A stretch of 64,000 bases of DNA. Origin: Dirofilaria immitis. Its lineage: Eukaryota > Nematoda > Chromadorea > Rhabditida > Onchocercidae. The stretch lies in NCBI GenBank assembly GCA_024305405.1, contig JAKNDB010000109.1, forward strand, positions 1,674,001-1,738,000. The letters run 5' to 3'. Position numbers and translations under genes: made by a program. Below are positions 38,455 to 51,487 of this stretch, piece by piece. How positions within the stretch are numbered: position 1 is the stretch's first letter; each line of letters opens with the position of its first letter. The notes under the pieces are model-generated. The model saw only the letters and a list, made by a program, of their open reading frames with translations. It searched no databases and had not been told where the DNA came from.

Positions 38455-39755
38455 GTGATAGAATCATTTGATAAATTGGGCATAGATGACGATATTACGA
38501 TAGGTAAAAACTATTAAAATACACTTTTTTTTGTTTAACTAGCTTATAACTAGTACCTGGCAGTACCTACATAATATATTAGCAAATAAATACATAGTCA
38601 AACAATTATTTCAAGATTTATTCTAAGATATAAAAGAGTGATGGTTCACAATTGAATCCGGAAAATGTTCATTTTTTCACATTAATATTTCTTGCTACAC
38701 TACAATGTACAGGTATTTTTTTCTATTAAGAAAAAAAATGTTTAGTAAATGATAAAATTCTTTTTAAATGTTCTTTCATTGTTTTATTAGCAGAAATTAG
38801 AAATATTTTCTGTTTCATTTTCTTTTGTTGCAAAAAATAATTTTTTAGTTTCAACTTGAATCAATATTGATCATTAAATCAATATAAAAATGAGAAATTG
38901 ATCATTAAATCAATATAAAAATGAGAAATTGATCATTCTTTCTTCTTCAATTTATTGACCATTTTATTTTATTAAATTTTATATCAGCTTAGCAAAAATA
39001 AATCAAATTTTCAGTAGTCGGATGGCAATGTTTGTTTTGCTATTATCCCTATAATTCAAATTCACACTTATATCCGAATCGATATCCATATCCGTATCCA
39101 TATCCATATCCATATCCATATCCAGTCCCATTTCCAAATCCATTTCAACCTATCGCATCTACTACATCTGCTCCTTCCTTTCAACGTAAGTTAATATTTA
39201 TTTATTAAAATTTTCACTTTTTTTTTTAATTATGATAAAAATCGAACTTTTTAGCTATTGGTCCATGTGTAAATGGTCAATGTCCAACAGGATATGGATG
39301 TTTTAATTCACAATGTATACGCATTTCTAATATTTGTAAGTATTTCAATTATATTTAATAAGAATTAATTCCTCATTCTAGATATTATATTTAGTTGAAA
39401 TAATGGAAAAGAAAAAAATATGTAGGATTATGAAACATATAGCTGAAATGTGCTATTTGAAATGATAATTAATTACCATTTGAATAATCGTATATAATTT
39501 AATAATTGATCACTGTGATCAATTATTAAATTATATACGCATAACTGTTAAGTCTTACAGAAATTTAATTTCTATCAGTTAATAATATTAGGAATCAAAT
39601 TTCAAAATATCACTTCTTTTCTTGAATACACAATTCTCAGAAATGATATCGCCTCTGACAATAAACAATACAAATTTCCCATCTCAGATGGATCATGCAG
39701 CATCAACCAACACTGTCCGATGGGATTCTGCTACAATGGCCAATGTGTCGGATAA
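38455..39755 (+). CDS. Tyr/Pro-repeat, cysteine-rich protein (probably secreted)
   Basis: Exons 38455-38503 (uncertain), 39015-39185, 39255-39335 and 39688-39755, all phase-consistent. The second exon encodes a run of Tyr-Pro dipeptides (RYPYPYPYPYP) followed by a Phe/Pro/Ser stretch. The last two exons each encode one small cysteine module of the form C-x3-(x)-C-P-x-G-(Y/F)-x-C-(F/Y)-N-x-Q-C, ending QCVG before TAA. Modules like this occur in nematode cuticle, eggshell and EB-type proteins. Near the start of exon 39015 another frame reads MAMFVLLLSL right after an AG acceptor, which looks like a signal peptide start; two missing bases in the TTT/TTTT runs at 39030-39038 would connect it to the Tyr-Pro frame. 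The N-terminus is therefore uncertain. Confidence 0.66.
38866..38938. repeat. 31-bp tandem repeat, two copies plus
   Basis: Unit ATTGATCATTAAATCAATAT plus AAAAATGAGAA starting at 38866 and 38897, followed by ATTGATCATT. Intronic. Confidence 0.9.
39489..39539. repeat. perfect 51-bp palindrome (25-nt arms, 1-nt loop)
   Basis: Left arm 39489-39513 and right arm 39515-39539 are exact reverse complements around a single T at 39514; the centre reads TTGATCACTGTGATCAA. It lies in the intron between the two cysteine-module exons. Confidence 0.95.
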
Positions 39756-41222
39756 AAACGATAGGGTAAGACTGAGAAGCATCGAAATATTACGACGATT
39801 TTGGATATACTGCCTGTTGAAAATATTTTATCCCGATTAATTATCTTTCCCAATAAGAATTTAACTTTTTGTGTTAAAAAAACAATCAATAAATCTAACA
39901 CTAAAATTATATATTCACAAAGATTTCTATGAATACATAATTTTAGAACTTGGAATATTGATTGAATCTTTGATCAACTGCCTAATGAATTTTTCCGATT
40001 ATGAAATAATTCCGCATATAAGCTTTAGAAGTTATAAATCAGCTCATTGTGAAATCTTTCAAGTCGCCCGTGAATTCGCGGATGAACTTTTTACCTGCTG
40101 GAACAAAACTAGACTAGTTTAAGCTACGAAAACGAATTTTCAATTTGCGACTTTCGTGCTTCCATGAATTTATCTGAATTTTAATGAAGATATTTGCAGT
40201 CATATAATTTGTTTTGCCTGGAAATTTCGAATTTAACACTCAATTGGTAAAATAGTTATCAATCTCGAATTTCTTGTTCTATAGTTTGGAACACTATGTC
40301 CTCAAATTTTGCGACAGGAATCTTACTGATGAACAAAACATTCATCATATAATATCAAACAAAGAGAAAAAGCACTCATTAAAAGCATAACAATTAATCA
40401 GCAATTTTTCGTTAAATTCACAATTCATTAAACCTTGTTTATCAAAATTTCCATCCAATAATCATTTTTCCCAGATTAGACATTTAATAAAAGGAAATTT
40501 AATTTCATGAAGAGACGAGTAATTTCGTTTGCCTTTCTTTTTGTAACAATTTTAACGGAAAAAAAAGAAAAAAGAAAACAGAAGTGAATGCATTTAAATA
40601 CGGTAATGAATATTATTCCTGAATTATCCACAAGCAATAAAGTAACTTAGTGTAATAATGAACTGAACATTTCAAATACGTATTTGAATTTCATTTTAAA
40701 CTTCCAACAAATACTGACATCAGCTAGTGCCAATACCGATGACAAGAGACACTTGTAAGAGACAAAGACAGAGAGAGAGAGAGATTCGTACATTTTTACG
40801 ACATTGTTGGAACTTGTACTAATTCAGGAACCAAGGAATAAGATCGAAAACTTAAAATAGTCATGAGTAGATACTATTGCCTGAGAGGTCAAAGACTTAA
40901 AAGGAAAGTTTAAAAAAGCCAGTAAAATTGACATCGAAACTAAAGAAATGATGCCGAGGGAACTTTTTTTTTTTTTTTTAAATGACGAATGATGTTGCAC
41001 AAGAATAGTTGATGAAAAAGTTGCACAAATTACAATGATTAATGGAGTGTATCTACTCCGTCTACTTCTATTAAACTACCAATCGAATCTTTTTCTGCAA
41101 GCTCAACGAATGCAATAATGTTGTAAATGAGCTAATCGATAAAAGAAAATATTATTGGAAAACAAATTAAATAACAAAAAGATTGTTTTATCAAATGAAT
41201 CCATATTCTTCTTTTTTAATTT
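39756..41222. other. no gene seen
   Basis: Convergent 3' region of the Cys-rich gene (+) and the first elongase (-). The frame at 39871-40122 has no recognisable domain. Confidence 0.5.
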
Positions 41223-42731
41223 TTACTGTTGAGCTTTGGCATTCTTTTTATGTTCAATATATTTTTTCCCACCATTTGCATAATAGGAGACATAATAGAA
41301 GCGTATCCATAGCACCAGATAAGTCACTTCCATCAAAGTACCAAGCGCAAAACCTCGCAATGTGACGGCATAGTTATTTGTTGTGGTGAGAGCAAGAATA
41401 GCCAAATGTATCATCACTACATGCGTTATAGCAAACTATAATATCAGATCACATTATTATATTACAAATGTTATCATAACTATTAAAAACTAATTCAACA
41501 AAAAAGCTTCCTGAATAAATCAATTTTTTTATTGTCTTTAAGTTTCTATAATAGTTTACACTAAAATTCAAAACATGAATAGGAGTAGGACTGAAACATG
41601 TGGCATTAAAAAATGTCAAGATAATGAAATTAATAAACAAACCTGAATGATCTGACCAAAGGTTATGAATTGAGCGATCTGTGGTGGAACACGTATGCGA
41701 AGCGATCGTAACATGTAATAACTAAAAATGCAGAAAAAATGAATCAACTTAATTCAGAAGATTTAATTTGAAACTTTAACGATCAATATTTAAAATTACA
41801 TTGTTCTATCAATTTCGAAACACAAATAAGTTGCGAATTAAAATTTCAAATTCATCTCTATTCTAAACTATCCATGGACAAAGAAGCCACAAATTCCCTC
41901 GAGTAAATACAAATGCCTAATATAATAACTATTAAGCCTACCTGTACATGAAGGAATGAACGATGAAATTAAGCCAGACAACCCAAATCATATAAGCATT
42001 TTTATTAGCATATGTAACGATTGCAAAGTATCCCGTAAGCGCATGATGGTACCAATGCATAAGCATTAGTGGACGTTTCCTCAATACGATAAATATCGTA
42101 TCCAAAAGTTCCGGAATTTTTGATACAATCCACAAGAAGGTCCAATAACCAGCAACGTCATCGGTAAAGCATGGTCCTATCTCAGTGAAAGTACCTGAAT
42201 AAAAAAACGAATATGGAAAGCACAAAAAAATATTAAGAAATGATTTTCAATAAGAACAAAAAAAAGAAAACTGAAATTTAATCCATGTTTTAAACCAAAA
42301 CATGCGTAGTATAAGAAAGTGCAAATTGAAGTATTATAAATTTCTCTATCATTTTCATTCCAGAGTTCATTTATCGAAATGATGCAGAAGCAAGTAGAAG
42401 AACAATGGATAAAATGACAAATTATTAGCAAATAAAATTTAAAATAAAAATTTTAAAGAAAAAACTAACTGATGTATCCTTTGGTTGCTATTTGTTTGAG
42501 GAAAACAGGTGTTATCTTGGCAACACCAAGAATGCTGAAAATAGCCAACAGAGCATTCCAAATAACGAGTGGTTGTTGCAAATCATACGGTTTTCGATCA
42601 CGCATCGCATATTTGATAACAAATATGGTGACGACATATGTTAATGAGATATTCAATACAGTCCATTCCATTTCTGATGACCATTTTCGTGCCGGTTCAA
42701 ATTCGAATTTTGAGCCAAATATGAATTCCAT
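41223..42731 (-). CDS. ELO-family very-long-chain fatty-acid elongase (copy 1)
   Basis: Condensing enzyme (3-ketoacyl-CoA synthase) of the ER membrane that adds two carbons from malonyl-CoA to fatty acyl-CoA. Four exons: 42731-42470, 42194-41942, 41721-41643, 41435-41223; 268 residues, the usual length. The HxxHH active-site box is intact (MHWYHHALTG), as are KIPELLDTIFIVLRKRPL before it and the NFIVHSFMYSYY box after it. Several hydrophobic segments and a basic C-terminus (EHKKNAKAQQ) fit an ER multi-pass protein. The HWYHH form places it with the ELOVL3/6-like class, which elongates saturated, monounsaturated or branched chains. No frame break. It shares two intron positions with the copy at 47253-48714. 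AG acceptor 42739-42738 lies a few nt before the ATG. Confidence 0.95.
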
Positions 42732-43276
42732 GATACCCTGATTGTTTGCTTTCTATAAAAACAAAAAAAAAGAAAAAGGAAAAAAGCAAACTGCAAAAAG
42801 TTCGAATGGTGGAAAACAATTGAAATGATGATAAATTCCTTCTAGATGAGTCATTGAATTATGTATTTTAAATTGACGACTCTTTATTCTTATAAATGAT
42901 ATTCCAAAGATCAAACTGATCAACTTAATCACTTTTCTTTTTCGCAAACGAAATAAATAAGAGAAAACAGGAAAAAGGAACTTAAGTGATTGAGTTGATC
43001 AATTTGATTTTTAGAATATAATTTATGAAGATAAGGAATCGTTAATTTATAATATATAATTCAATGATTCATCTAAAATGTTCGATAAATATAATATTAT
43101 ATTGAGAGAGGAAAGAGAGAAAACAAGAAAATAGCTGCTTATATATATTAAAATAAAAGTAAACATTTCGTTCATTTCCTATTCTTTTCCTTACTTTTTT
43201 CTTTTTTTTAATTTATACATATAGAAAAAAAAGCAAAAAGTCACAGCATTTGAAAATTAATACAGCAGTAGCAGAC

Positions 43277-43317
43277 ATATATGTATATATTCGTATATAT
43301 ATATATATATATATATA

Positions 43318-43359
<42 letters not shown>

Positions 43360-43385
43360 TATATCGTATATATATCGTATATTTT
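43277..43385. repeat. (AT)n microsatellite
   Basis: About 105 bp of AT units with a few CG interruptions. Confidence 0.95.
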
Positions 43386-43404
43386 ATTTATATACAGACA
43401 CATG

Positions 43405-43487
43405 CTATCATCATCATCACACTATCACCACCATTATCATGACCATCATCATCATCAACATCATCGTCATCATCATTATCATCATCA

Positions 43488-43518
<31 letters not shown>

Positions 43519-43528
43519 CCATCATTGT
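43405..43528. repeat. (ATC)n microsatellite
   Basis: Imperfect ATC/ACC units following the AT tract. It encodes an artificial His run on the + strand. Confidence 0.93.
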
Positions 43529-44057
43529 CAATTCTAATATACTGCTGCTACCATTAATGAGAAAAGCAGGAAGAAACTTTTAAAAGGCAATTTATAGGAA
43601 AATCGGAAAACTTTATATGGTACGATCATTTTCTCTTATCAGCAAGAGTGAAAAAAGGAGCATAATTAAAGATAAGACTGAGCGGTCTCCGCCTCTTTAC
43701 TTCCCCATAAATTTTCTACTTTTCTCATTCTTGCTCTTTCCATTATCAGTTCATAAAAATGTATGAAAAGATCAACGAGCAAAAAGAAATTGATGAAGAA
43801 ATGGGAAATGTAGAAATTTAAAGTATGAGTAAAATTAATGAAATAGGTGGTGTCTATTCGATATGATTGGTAAATTAAAATATTTCAGTTTTATGATAAG
43901 ATTTAAACGTAAAAGTATGTCGCATTGTGCATCATTTGTCACATGTACTTAATTTCTTTTTCATTTTCTACTTGTTGTAATCATTTTTGTTTTCCCTTTT
44001 AAAGTAAACTTTTTCCTAACAAATTCATACAGATTATTTTTTGATAGAGGAAAAAGG

Positions 44058-44100
44058 GGAGAGAGGGAGAGAGAGAAAGAGAGAGAGAGAAAGAGAGGGA
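44058..44100. repeat. (GA)n purine tract
   Basis: GAGAGGGAGAGAGAGAAAGA-type run. A second similar tract is at about 44538-44580 and a CT tract at about 44993-45060. Confidence 0.85.
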
Positions 44101-45788
44101 AAAATAAGAAAAAAACTTTATTTATAATACAGGTCTTTGATAATTCATTTCTTATTATTGACTTCTCTTCAAAAGATTTTCATGTGAAGGTAAATAAATT
44201 GTCAGAATATGTTTATCAAATACATCTATTAGTATCAATCATTCCAAAACATATATACATTTACATATGCTTTTTTATTTTATTTTTATATTGGAATTAA
44301 ATTTTTAATTTATTGTTTTAAAATCAAAATCGAAATGAAATATAAATAAGAGAAAAAGAAAAGGGAGAAGGGGAAAGAATAGGATCAAAATATTTTTAAG
44401 AAATGCTTAGTACAATATCATTTCTAATTATTCAAGCAAATACATTGTAATTAATTTCACTAATAAAAACAATAAACTAACAAATTCAAATGATTGTTTC
44501 TTGATGATGGAGAGAGAAAGAAGAGAAAAAGCAATAAAGAGAGAGAGAGAGAGAGAGAGGAAAGAGGGACAGAGAAAGGGGAATAGAAAATGAATAGATT
44601 TTGATAAAAGGTAACTTTTAAATGTTAATTTTAATTTGAATTAATTTATTATCATAAATCATCTACCCCACTATCTCTTCCCCTATCTTCATTAATCCCT
44701 TTCGAAATCTCATGACTTTAATGAATTCCATCGCAACTTTTTCTGATTATAATATTTTATATATGAAAAATTCGATATACATTTCAATTTCATACCTGCA
44801 TAATACTTAAAAAACCATTACATATCAATCGTAATAAATACAAAAATGCTAAAAAGTATAATATTGTAACAGATTTAAATAATATTATACCCACCCTAAC
44901 TTCTTCCTCCTCTTCCAGTCCTTTTCCAATACTGAGCAATTTTGGAAAGATCAAAAATCGATAGAATTGGTAAGCACAGCTGCCCTTGCTTTCTCTCTTC
45001 CTCTCTCTCTCTCTTCCCTGTCTCTTTTCCCTTTCTCTTTCTCTCTCTCTCATTTCTTTTTTTTTCTTTTGGCTAAAATTACGAAAAAGCTTTAGGACTA
45101 CTAATAGGTATGTTTGAAAATGCTTAAAATACCTTAGCAATCACATCCATTCATTTCAACAAGTTGTAGCAAATTATCACAAACATTTTTCATCTTAAAA
45201 ACGAAAGCATTGATAAAATGTTACAATTAATTTTCTTTTTAACATGCAAATAGAAATATTAGAATTAGAACTGACAATAATTGCAAAAAGAAAAAAGAAA
45301 AAAGTTACGATTAAAATCTTTTGAGAATAAATTTGGGATGTATGACTGATGATCATCAATTACATCTAATTGATGTTATTCATGAAATAAGTTATGTGGA
45401 ATACATCGAGATGTTAAGAGAAAAATGACTTGTTTATTTCATAGCAATTAATAAAGAGAAGATAGCCCTGATTGAATCGATATTAGTTGAGAATTCATAC
45501 TTGAAAGTTAGAAGTTAATTGAACGGTCAAATCAAATCATAACAATAATGTCAATCGAAATATATATCAATGATATTCCTCCACTAATGGAAAACGGAAT
45601 AGCCTTCCCTACATCGCCCTCACCTTTAAATAGGTAAATTTTGAATAGGACTGCAGCTAAGTGCAACAGATTGATGTGTAATATATTTGAATCAATTTCC
45701 GGGAGGGAATCATATCTAGCTTATTTTCTGAAAAGTATGGCTGCAAACCGACATATGACCTTTGATCAATACCATTGTTTTCTAGATG

Positions 45789-45947
45789 CAAAAGACCTTT
45801 GACTTAACATTTGCTCGTTTCTTCCTACATTGTCACTTGACCGAGAATTTATCAAAAATGTTCAAGGACAAGATTTCTCATCAACCTATTCCATTCTTCG
45901 ATCCTTTTTTCAAAAGACCTTTGACTTAACATTTGCTCGTTTCTTCC
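45789..45947. repeat. 37-bp direct repeat, 122 bp apart
   Basis: Identical copies at 45789-45825 and 45911-45947, beginning CAAAAGACCTTTGACTTAAC and ending GTTTCTTCC. Not terminal repeats of any visible element. Confidence 0.9.
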
Positions 45948-47252
45948 AAGAATAAATTTGCGCTACTCAGAATAAAGTAAACCTATTCATTCGTCTGTGT
46001 ATATCCTAAAATAAATTTAGAAAATATCCCCCATTTCATGAAGAAATGCGATTTTGAAGATTTTTATTCGAATAGATTTTACATACCCAAATATAACAGT
46101 GTCAACTGCAACAAATAATGCGACAAGTCTGTCAACATCGTTTATTTTTAAGTTTTGAGAGAAAATAGAGAGAGGAAACATATTTCTCCTTCATGGAGCA
46201 ATAAGACGAAAATATCCAGCCTATCGGTCAAAGTTGTCCATCATTCTATGAAAATAATGAAAAGAAGCATCAATTAGATCAGTCTGATGTGCTGCAGCAT
46301 GGAAACAAATGCGAGAAATTCCAGTTATAATGAACTTATAAAAGGAACGATATCAGTACAACAAATGAATAGCAGTAAAGAATTACACCAATGTATAATC
46401 GATATAATAAAGTGATAACTGGAAAATGACAAGAAAAGAAAACGGACGAAGACAATGGTAAGTGGGGAACCAATTCAAAAAAATTTTTTGAGTGACAGAC
46501 AATGATAACGTCCGCGCATACCACATTTTCTTCTTGCAATTAGATTGAGCAACTTTGAAATGGACTATGATGATTATAAAGCAGCATTACAAAAGAACGA
46601 ATAAGAAATTTTTACTGAATTTAAATCCTCAACAAAAAATTTAGGATACCTTTTCTTCAAAATTCCAATTATTTTCTGGTACAAAATATGGTGCGCTACA
46701 TCACAAACAAGATATTAAAGTGGCACACTGAACCACGACAGATGTTAATGTTCCACAATAAGTGAAGACACGATAGAAGAACAGCAGAAAAGCTTAAAAA
46801 AATGAGGAGACATACGACCTCTGCTGCTACTAAGAAATTTCGTTTGCGCAATATCTCCATCTAATAACACTATTTCCAAATAGGCTCCCTATACTATTTC
46901 ACCTTATTTTTTTATAAAAGAATAAATCGATTTCCATATATTAAATTTTTATTGATCTCTAAGAATTATTTTTTCCACATCCATTTCTCTTATCCGACGT
47001 TCATTAACCTGAATTACCATGAATAATTGTGACAATTCAGATCACTGAACATCATTGGACAGAAAAAAGGATATAGAAGTACTTAAATAACAATAGCAAT
47101 TTAACGAAATCCAATGCATTTTTCACCTGATATGAAAAAAAAGAAATTTTAGCTGAAAAACTGAATCCATTTAGATTTAGCAATTCATAGGTACAGAAAA
47201 TCACGATACAGTGCTAGACTAAGGATAATGAACCAAAAAAGAATCATCAATT

Positions 47253-48714
47253 TTAATCCTTTTTCATTGCCATTTTCTCTTCCCTGAATTTCTTTCCTCC
47301 GCCCTTCACGTATGACTGATAGTAGAAATTAGCAAAAGTATAACGTAAGAAATTTCCATGCCCAAGCAGAACAAATATGTGCTTAACGTTCCGTCGACTG
47401 CTTCACCAATAGCCATCAAATAGCCAACATGCATAAGGATAAGCAAAGTTATAATAAACTGTAGCAATTGCAAGGAAGTAATATTGCGTGCGATAGCTGC
47501 CGGTACACGGATGTTGATTGATCGCAGGAAATAGTAGCTGTAAAAAAGAAAATGATAAAAGGAAAAAGATAACCTTACGAAAAAAAAAAGGCAAGATTCA
47601 TCTATAGAATCGTGTAATGCTGGAAGAATATATTTTAAATATATGGCTACTGTTTCCTTGTGGAATTAAGAGAACCTGGTAAATTCAGGAGAAATGAAAG
47701 TAAGATGAAAACATTATTAACCGCTTATGTGACCCCAAAAAATCAGCTAATGAAAAAACGGCTTTAGTTAATGCAATAAAGTAAATCAGTAATAATAAAA
47801 ACAGCTCACCTGTACATAAAACTATGGACCGTGAAATTCAACCATATAATCCAAGTGTTGTATGGTGTATGCTGACTGTAGGAGATGATGCCATAGTTAA
47901 GGGTTAAAACATGGTGATACCAGTGTAGGAAGATCAACGGTTTCTTGCGTAATACAATCAATATTGTATCACCAAGTTCTGCAAATTTCGATAAGCAAAA
48001 CAGCCATGTCCAATAGCCACTCGTTCCTTCGAAGAAATCACCGATTTTCGTATATGATGCTGAAATATAAACCAATTTAAATAAATCAGGCAGAGCAAAG
48101 AATGAACGAAATAAGAATCACGATATATTTCGCTATATTACAATCATCTTAGAAATGATCTGTTATGTTACAAGTCATATATATCATTCATAACAATCGA
48201 CTGTCTTGAATCTCAAATATGTTTATTAAATTACGTAATGAGAGAAAAGCTACTTTATACTCGCTGAGATAAAAAAAAATAGCTGAAAGTAAAGGTATGC
48301 ATACCTACAAAACCGCGATTGGAAATTTCAGAAAAGAGAGCAATAGATGTAAAGAATGATCCCAATACACTAAACACTGCCAACCAGGTATTCCAAAAGT
48401 TTAACGCTGCCGTAAGCTAAAAATGGAAAATTATATTTGACGTTCTTGTAGAAATTTTTTCCTTCCAATAAAAACTGTTTTTGATAATCTTTTTTAATAA
48501 CTAAATTGTCATAGAATAAACATAGTTGAAACAATTGTTGTAAAATGACAACCTGAAATGGTTTAAATCGAGTCATCACAAATTTGATGGAGAAAATCGT
48601 TATCACGTAGAGCGCAGAAAAATACAATCCAAAATTACGCAGCGTACTGATATAACGAACTCCTTCCTCATATCGGAATGGTGCTACGAAAGCGATACGT
48701 TTCAACTCATCCAT
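47253..48714 (-). CDS. ELO-family very-long-chain fatty-acid elongase (copy 2)
   Basis: Paralogue of the elongase at 41223-42731, same strand. Exons: 48714-48553, 48416-48305, 48059-47810, 47537-47253; about 269 residues. The catalytic box is FLHWYHHVLT, preceded by KFAELGDTILIVLRKKPL and followed by NFTVHSFMYSYYFLRS. The C-terminus is Lys-rich (EEKMAMKKD), as in ER-resident elongases. The last exon is one base short in the A-run at 47334-47337 (minus strand CTTTTGC), which would truncate the protein at SYVILL; adding one T restores FANFYYQSY and the normal end. Introns after NRGFV and after HSFMY are at the same positions and phases as in copy 1; the other introns differ. AG acceptor 48718-48717 lies two nt before the ATG. 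Confidence 0.95.
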
Positions 48715-51487
48715 ATCTAAATATAGAATGGCGGTCAATTAACCTTTCGAATTGCGCAGATATTCGACACAGCGCAACACTGACTAAAACAAACATATCG
48801 AGAAATTTAAAATATACCCAATCATAATACCTATGAAATCTTATACAGCATATATATCCATTGATGTGTGAGACATAAAATAAACAAAACATTCCCAAAA
48901 TTTATAAAAGTAGATACTATTGAAATGGTTACTTCAAATTATAAAGAATAAGCGTTTAAAAATTTTTATAAAAGCTTAAGAAGAATGGAACCAATAAAAC
49001 GCAAAATTCCCACCGGAGAATTAATCTAATTGATATTTCTCTCCAAGTTTATTGTTAATACTAAACTAAATTATCAAACAATTCTACACAAACTTTTTCA
49101 AATTTTTCTTATATACAAAAATATGCTGAATTTTGAAATTCTTTTGAGTTAATGAAAACGTAAATTAACAGTAGTTATTTAATCCATCATATAGAAGACG
49201 TCCAATATGTTATTACTGTTTCCTTGACGTTATAATATCACAATTCATAGATTTTTTACTAGAAGGGCAAAGATCATCAAACACTGTACTATTTTATAAA
49301 TATAGTGGTAAAGTAACATCGAAATGAATTATTACAGAACAATAAAACAAAATATACTTAACCATCTAATTAACTACGGTCAAATTTAATGACCTCGACA
49401 ACTGTCCAATTTATAGTGTAACCACTTAAAGATGTATTCGTACAACATTAACAACACATTTCCATTCAATCATCATTCTATCAGTAATATTTATTTCGTG
49501 CGGTTACTTGGCTCCACCCTTTGACCTTTGACTTTTGTGGAAAAAAATATGAAAATTGCTAATATACTGTAGAATGTATTGAAGAAAGGCCGACTGTAAC
49601 AAACGAAGGACGATAAAGTGATGGGAAAGATGGAAGAAAGAAGAGGAAATGGGAGACTGCCGGCAATTCATCGATACTTTACTATCACCATATTTCAACC
49701 CTCTAAGAATGCTACACTCCTTATCAGTGGAACGCTAACTATCAAGAAATTTAGTAACTATTAATAACAGTTTCACAATGACCTCCCATTCGTATCAATT
49801 AAAATCATTAACATGATGAACTGGACACATAAACTTCTCTTTCCCTTAGACTCTTTCAACTTTCAACTATGAAATTCCACACAGAACAACCAGCTCCGAG
49901 GCCACCTTCACAGCAAACAACTTCTGACGGTCTTTTGACGGTTGTCAGGACTTCAAAACAATTTTTCATCAGAATAACTAAACATCTCATTTGGTAATCA
50001 ACGAACTCATCAACTTGTTCATTGTGAGCCTGTTGAAATATTAGAGTAGGTTGGTACTTCCGCCCGGAGATTGTGAGACAACGTCCTTACTCATTTTAAT
50101 CTTAAATAGGCATTCACACTGCCTTCTATCTTATCACTCTGAAAGAATTTTCTAAAAGAAAAGGTGGTTTTTCAGGCAGGGAATCCAACTGATCCACTAA
50201 GATAGTATAGAATACGTAATTTAAATGAAATTTTAAAAGCGAAATGGTTCGAATGTATACACATCCCGACCCAGTAACGCATCACTTTTATCAAAAACAA
50301 CTTTACGAAGTATGACATAGTGAAAGATCTTTTCCTTTTTTTTTGTTATGTTCACATAATATACATAGTAACACAAAAGTAGAAGAGAATACTGATGCGT
50401 AGCATCAGCGAACAAAATTGCAAAAGAACTTAACGGCAAAGAAAAAACGAAAATGATATTATCAGCAAATAAGGATATGGTAGACTCGAAACGCTGCAAT
50501 AGCATGTATTATAAGGCACTAGGATAATGTACGCGTACTAGTTTAGCATTTACCTTAAGACGCTTACTACTGATTTTCAAATAAATGAAGTAGAAAAACC
50601 CAAGAAAATGATGATCGAACAGGCAGATTAACTGAGTAATATCTTGATGAAAGCTGACATCGCCAGCTTTCAATAGGCAGACTATATGTGTGGAGTTATA
50701 TCAATATGGGATACATTTGGATGGGATAACTGGACAAATCACAATACTGTTGCTAATAGCCAAATAGAATTGGTCAGTATTTTGCAGCAAGAGAATTCTT
50801 TAGAAGAAGAGATGAACAGAAAGTGAAACCGAACATAACAAAAAGGCAAACAATCTGGTCAAATCACCTATAAATTCGATACATCTTGAATAACAGGCTT
50901 CGAAAAAAAAGACACAACCAGATGATAATTTTATCACTCAATTTCTTGTTTCCCTGAGCCAGAAAGAATGAGTTAAGCAGGAAGGGAATGTGATTAATTA
51001 TTAAGCTAGCGATGATAAACTATGCAGTTTAATGAAAGTTCCAAAAAGTGAAGCAGCCGAAAATTTTGAGAATGGCGTGAAAAAGCACTTCACTGCAAGA
51101 TAGGAAACATGCCCCTATCGTATCAAAAGGTACTGTAACAACAAAACGTCTAAAAAATATATTACATGCAATCATTAATTTTAAAATTTGTTTCGATATT
51201 GAATTCCCGCAAAACAGGAAGATATCGTTTAATACAAACATGTGTGTATAGATCGCCTATCCCAAAAATCCACAAATCATTATTATGACCTGTTTCTAGA
51301 TCAGAAACAGTACATAAAACAACATGAAAGAAAATGAGATAATTTAAATGACGATCAAAATGCATACTTCCCTTCTACTAATTGCATTGAAACGAATAGT
51401 TTTTATGTTAGACAAATAGTTTGGTAAGGGATGTATGCTCTGGCTGTACTGTCACTACAAAGAAAACTTGAATTTTACACCAACATA
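48715..51487. other. no gene seen
   Basis: 2.8 kb between elongase copy 2 and TRABD. Minus-strand open frames (49504-49698, 50233-50505, 51029-51241) lack domains and splice consistency. Confidence 0.5.

Larger units (their letters stand above)
42732..47252. other. intergenic region between the two elongases, repeat-rich
   Basis: 4.5 kb with no supported gene. It contains AT, ATC and GA/CT microsatellites and a 37-bp direct repeat (listed separately). Open frames such as 44790-45140 (-) are products of the CT tract. Confidence 0.55.

Noticed and set aside
43250..43537. Tyr/Ile then His-run open frame
   Set aside because: Translation of AT and ATC microsatellites.
44790..45140. Minus-strand Arg/Glu-rich open frame
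   Set aside because: Product of the CT/GA microsatellite at about 44993-45060.
47253..47537. Elongase copy 2 as a truncated pseudogene
   Set aside because: The only defect is one base in an A-run; the expected C-terminus follows in the next frame.
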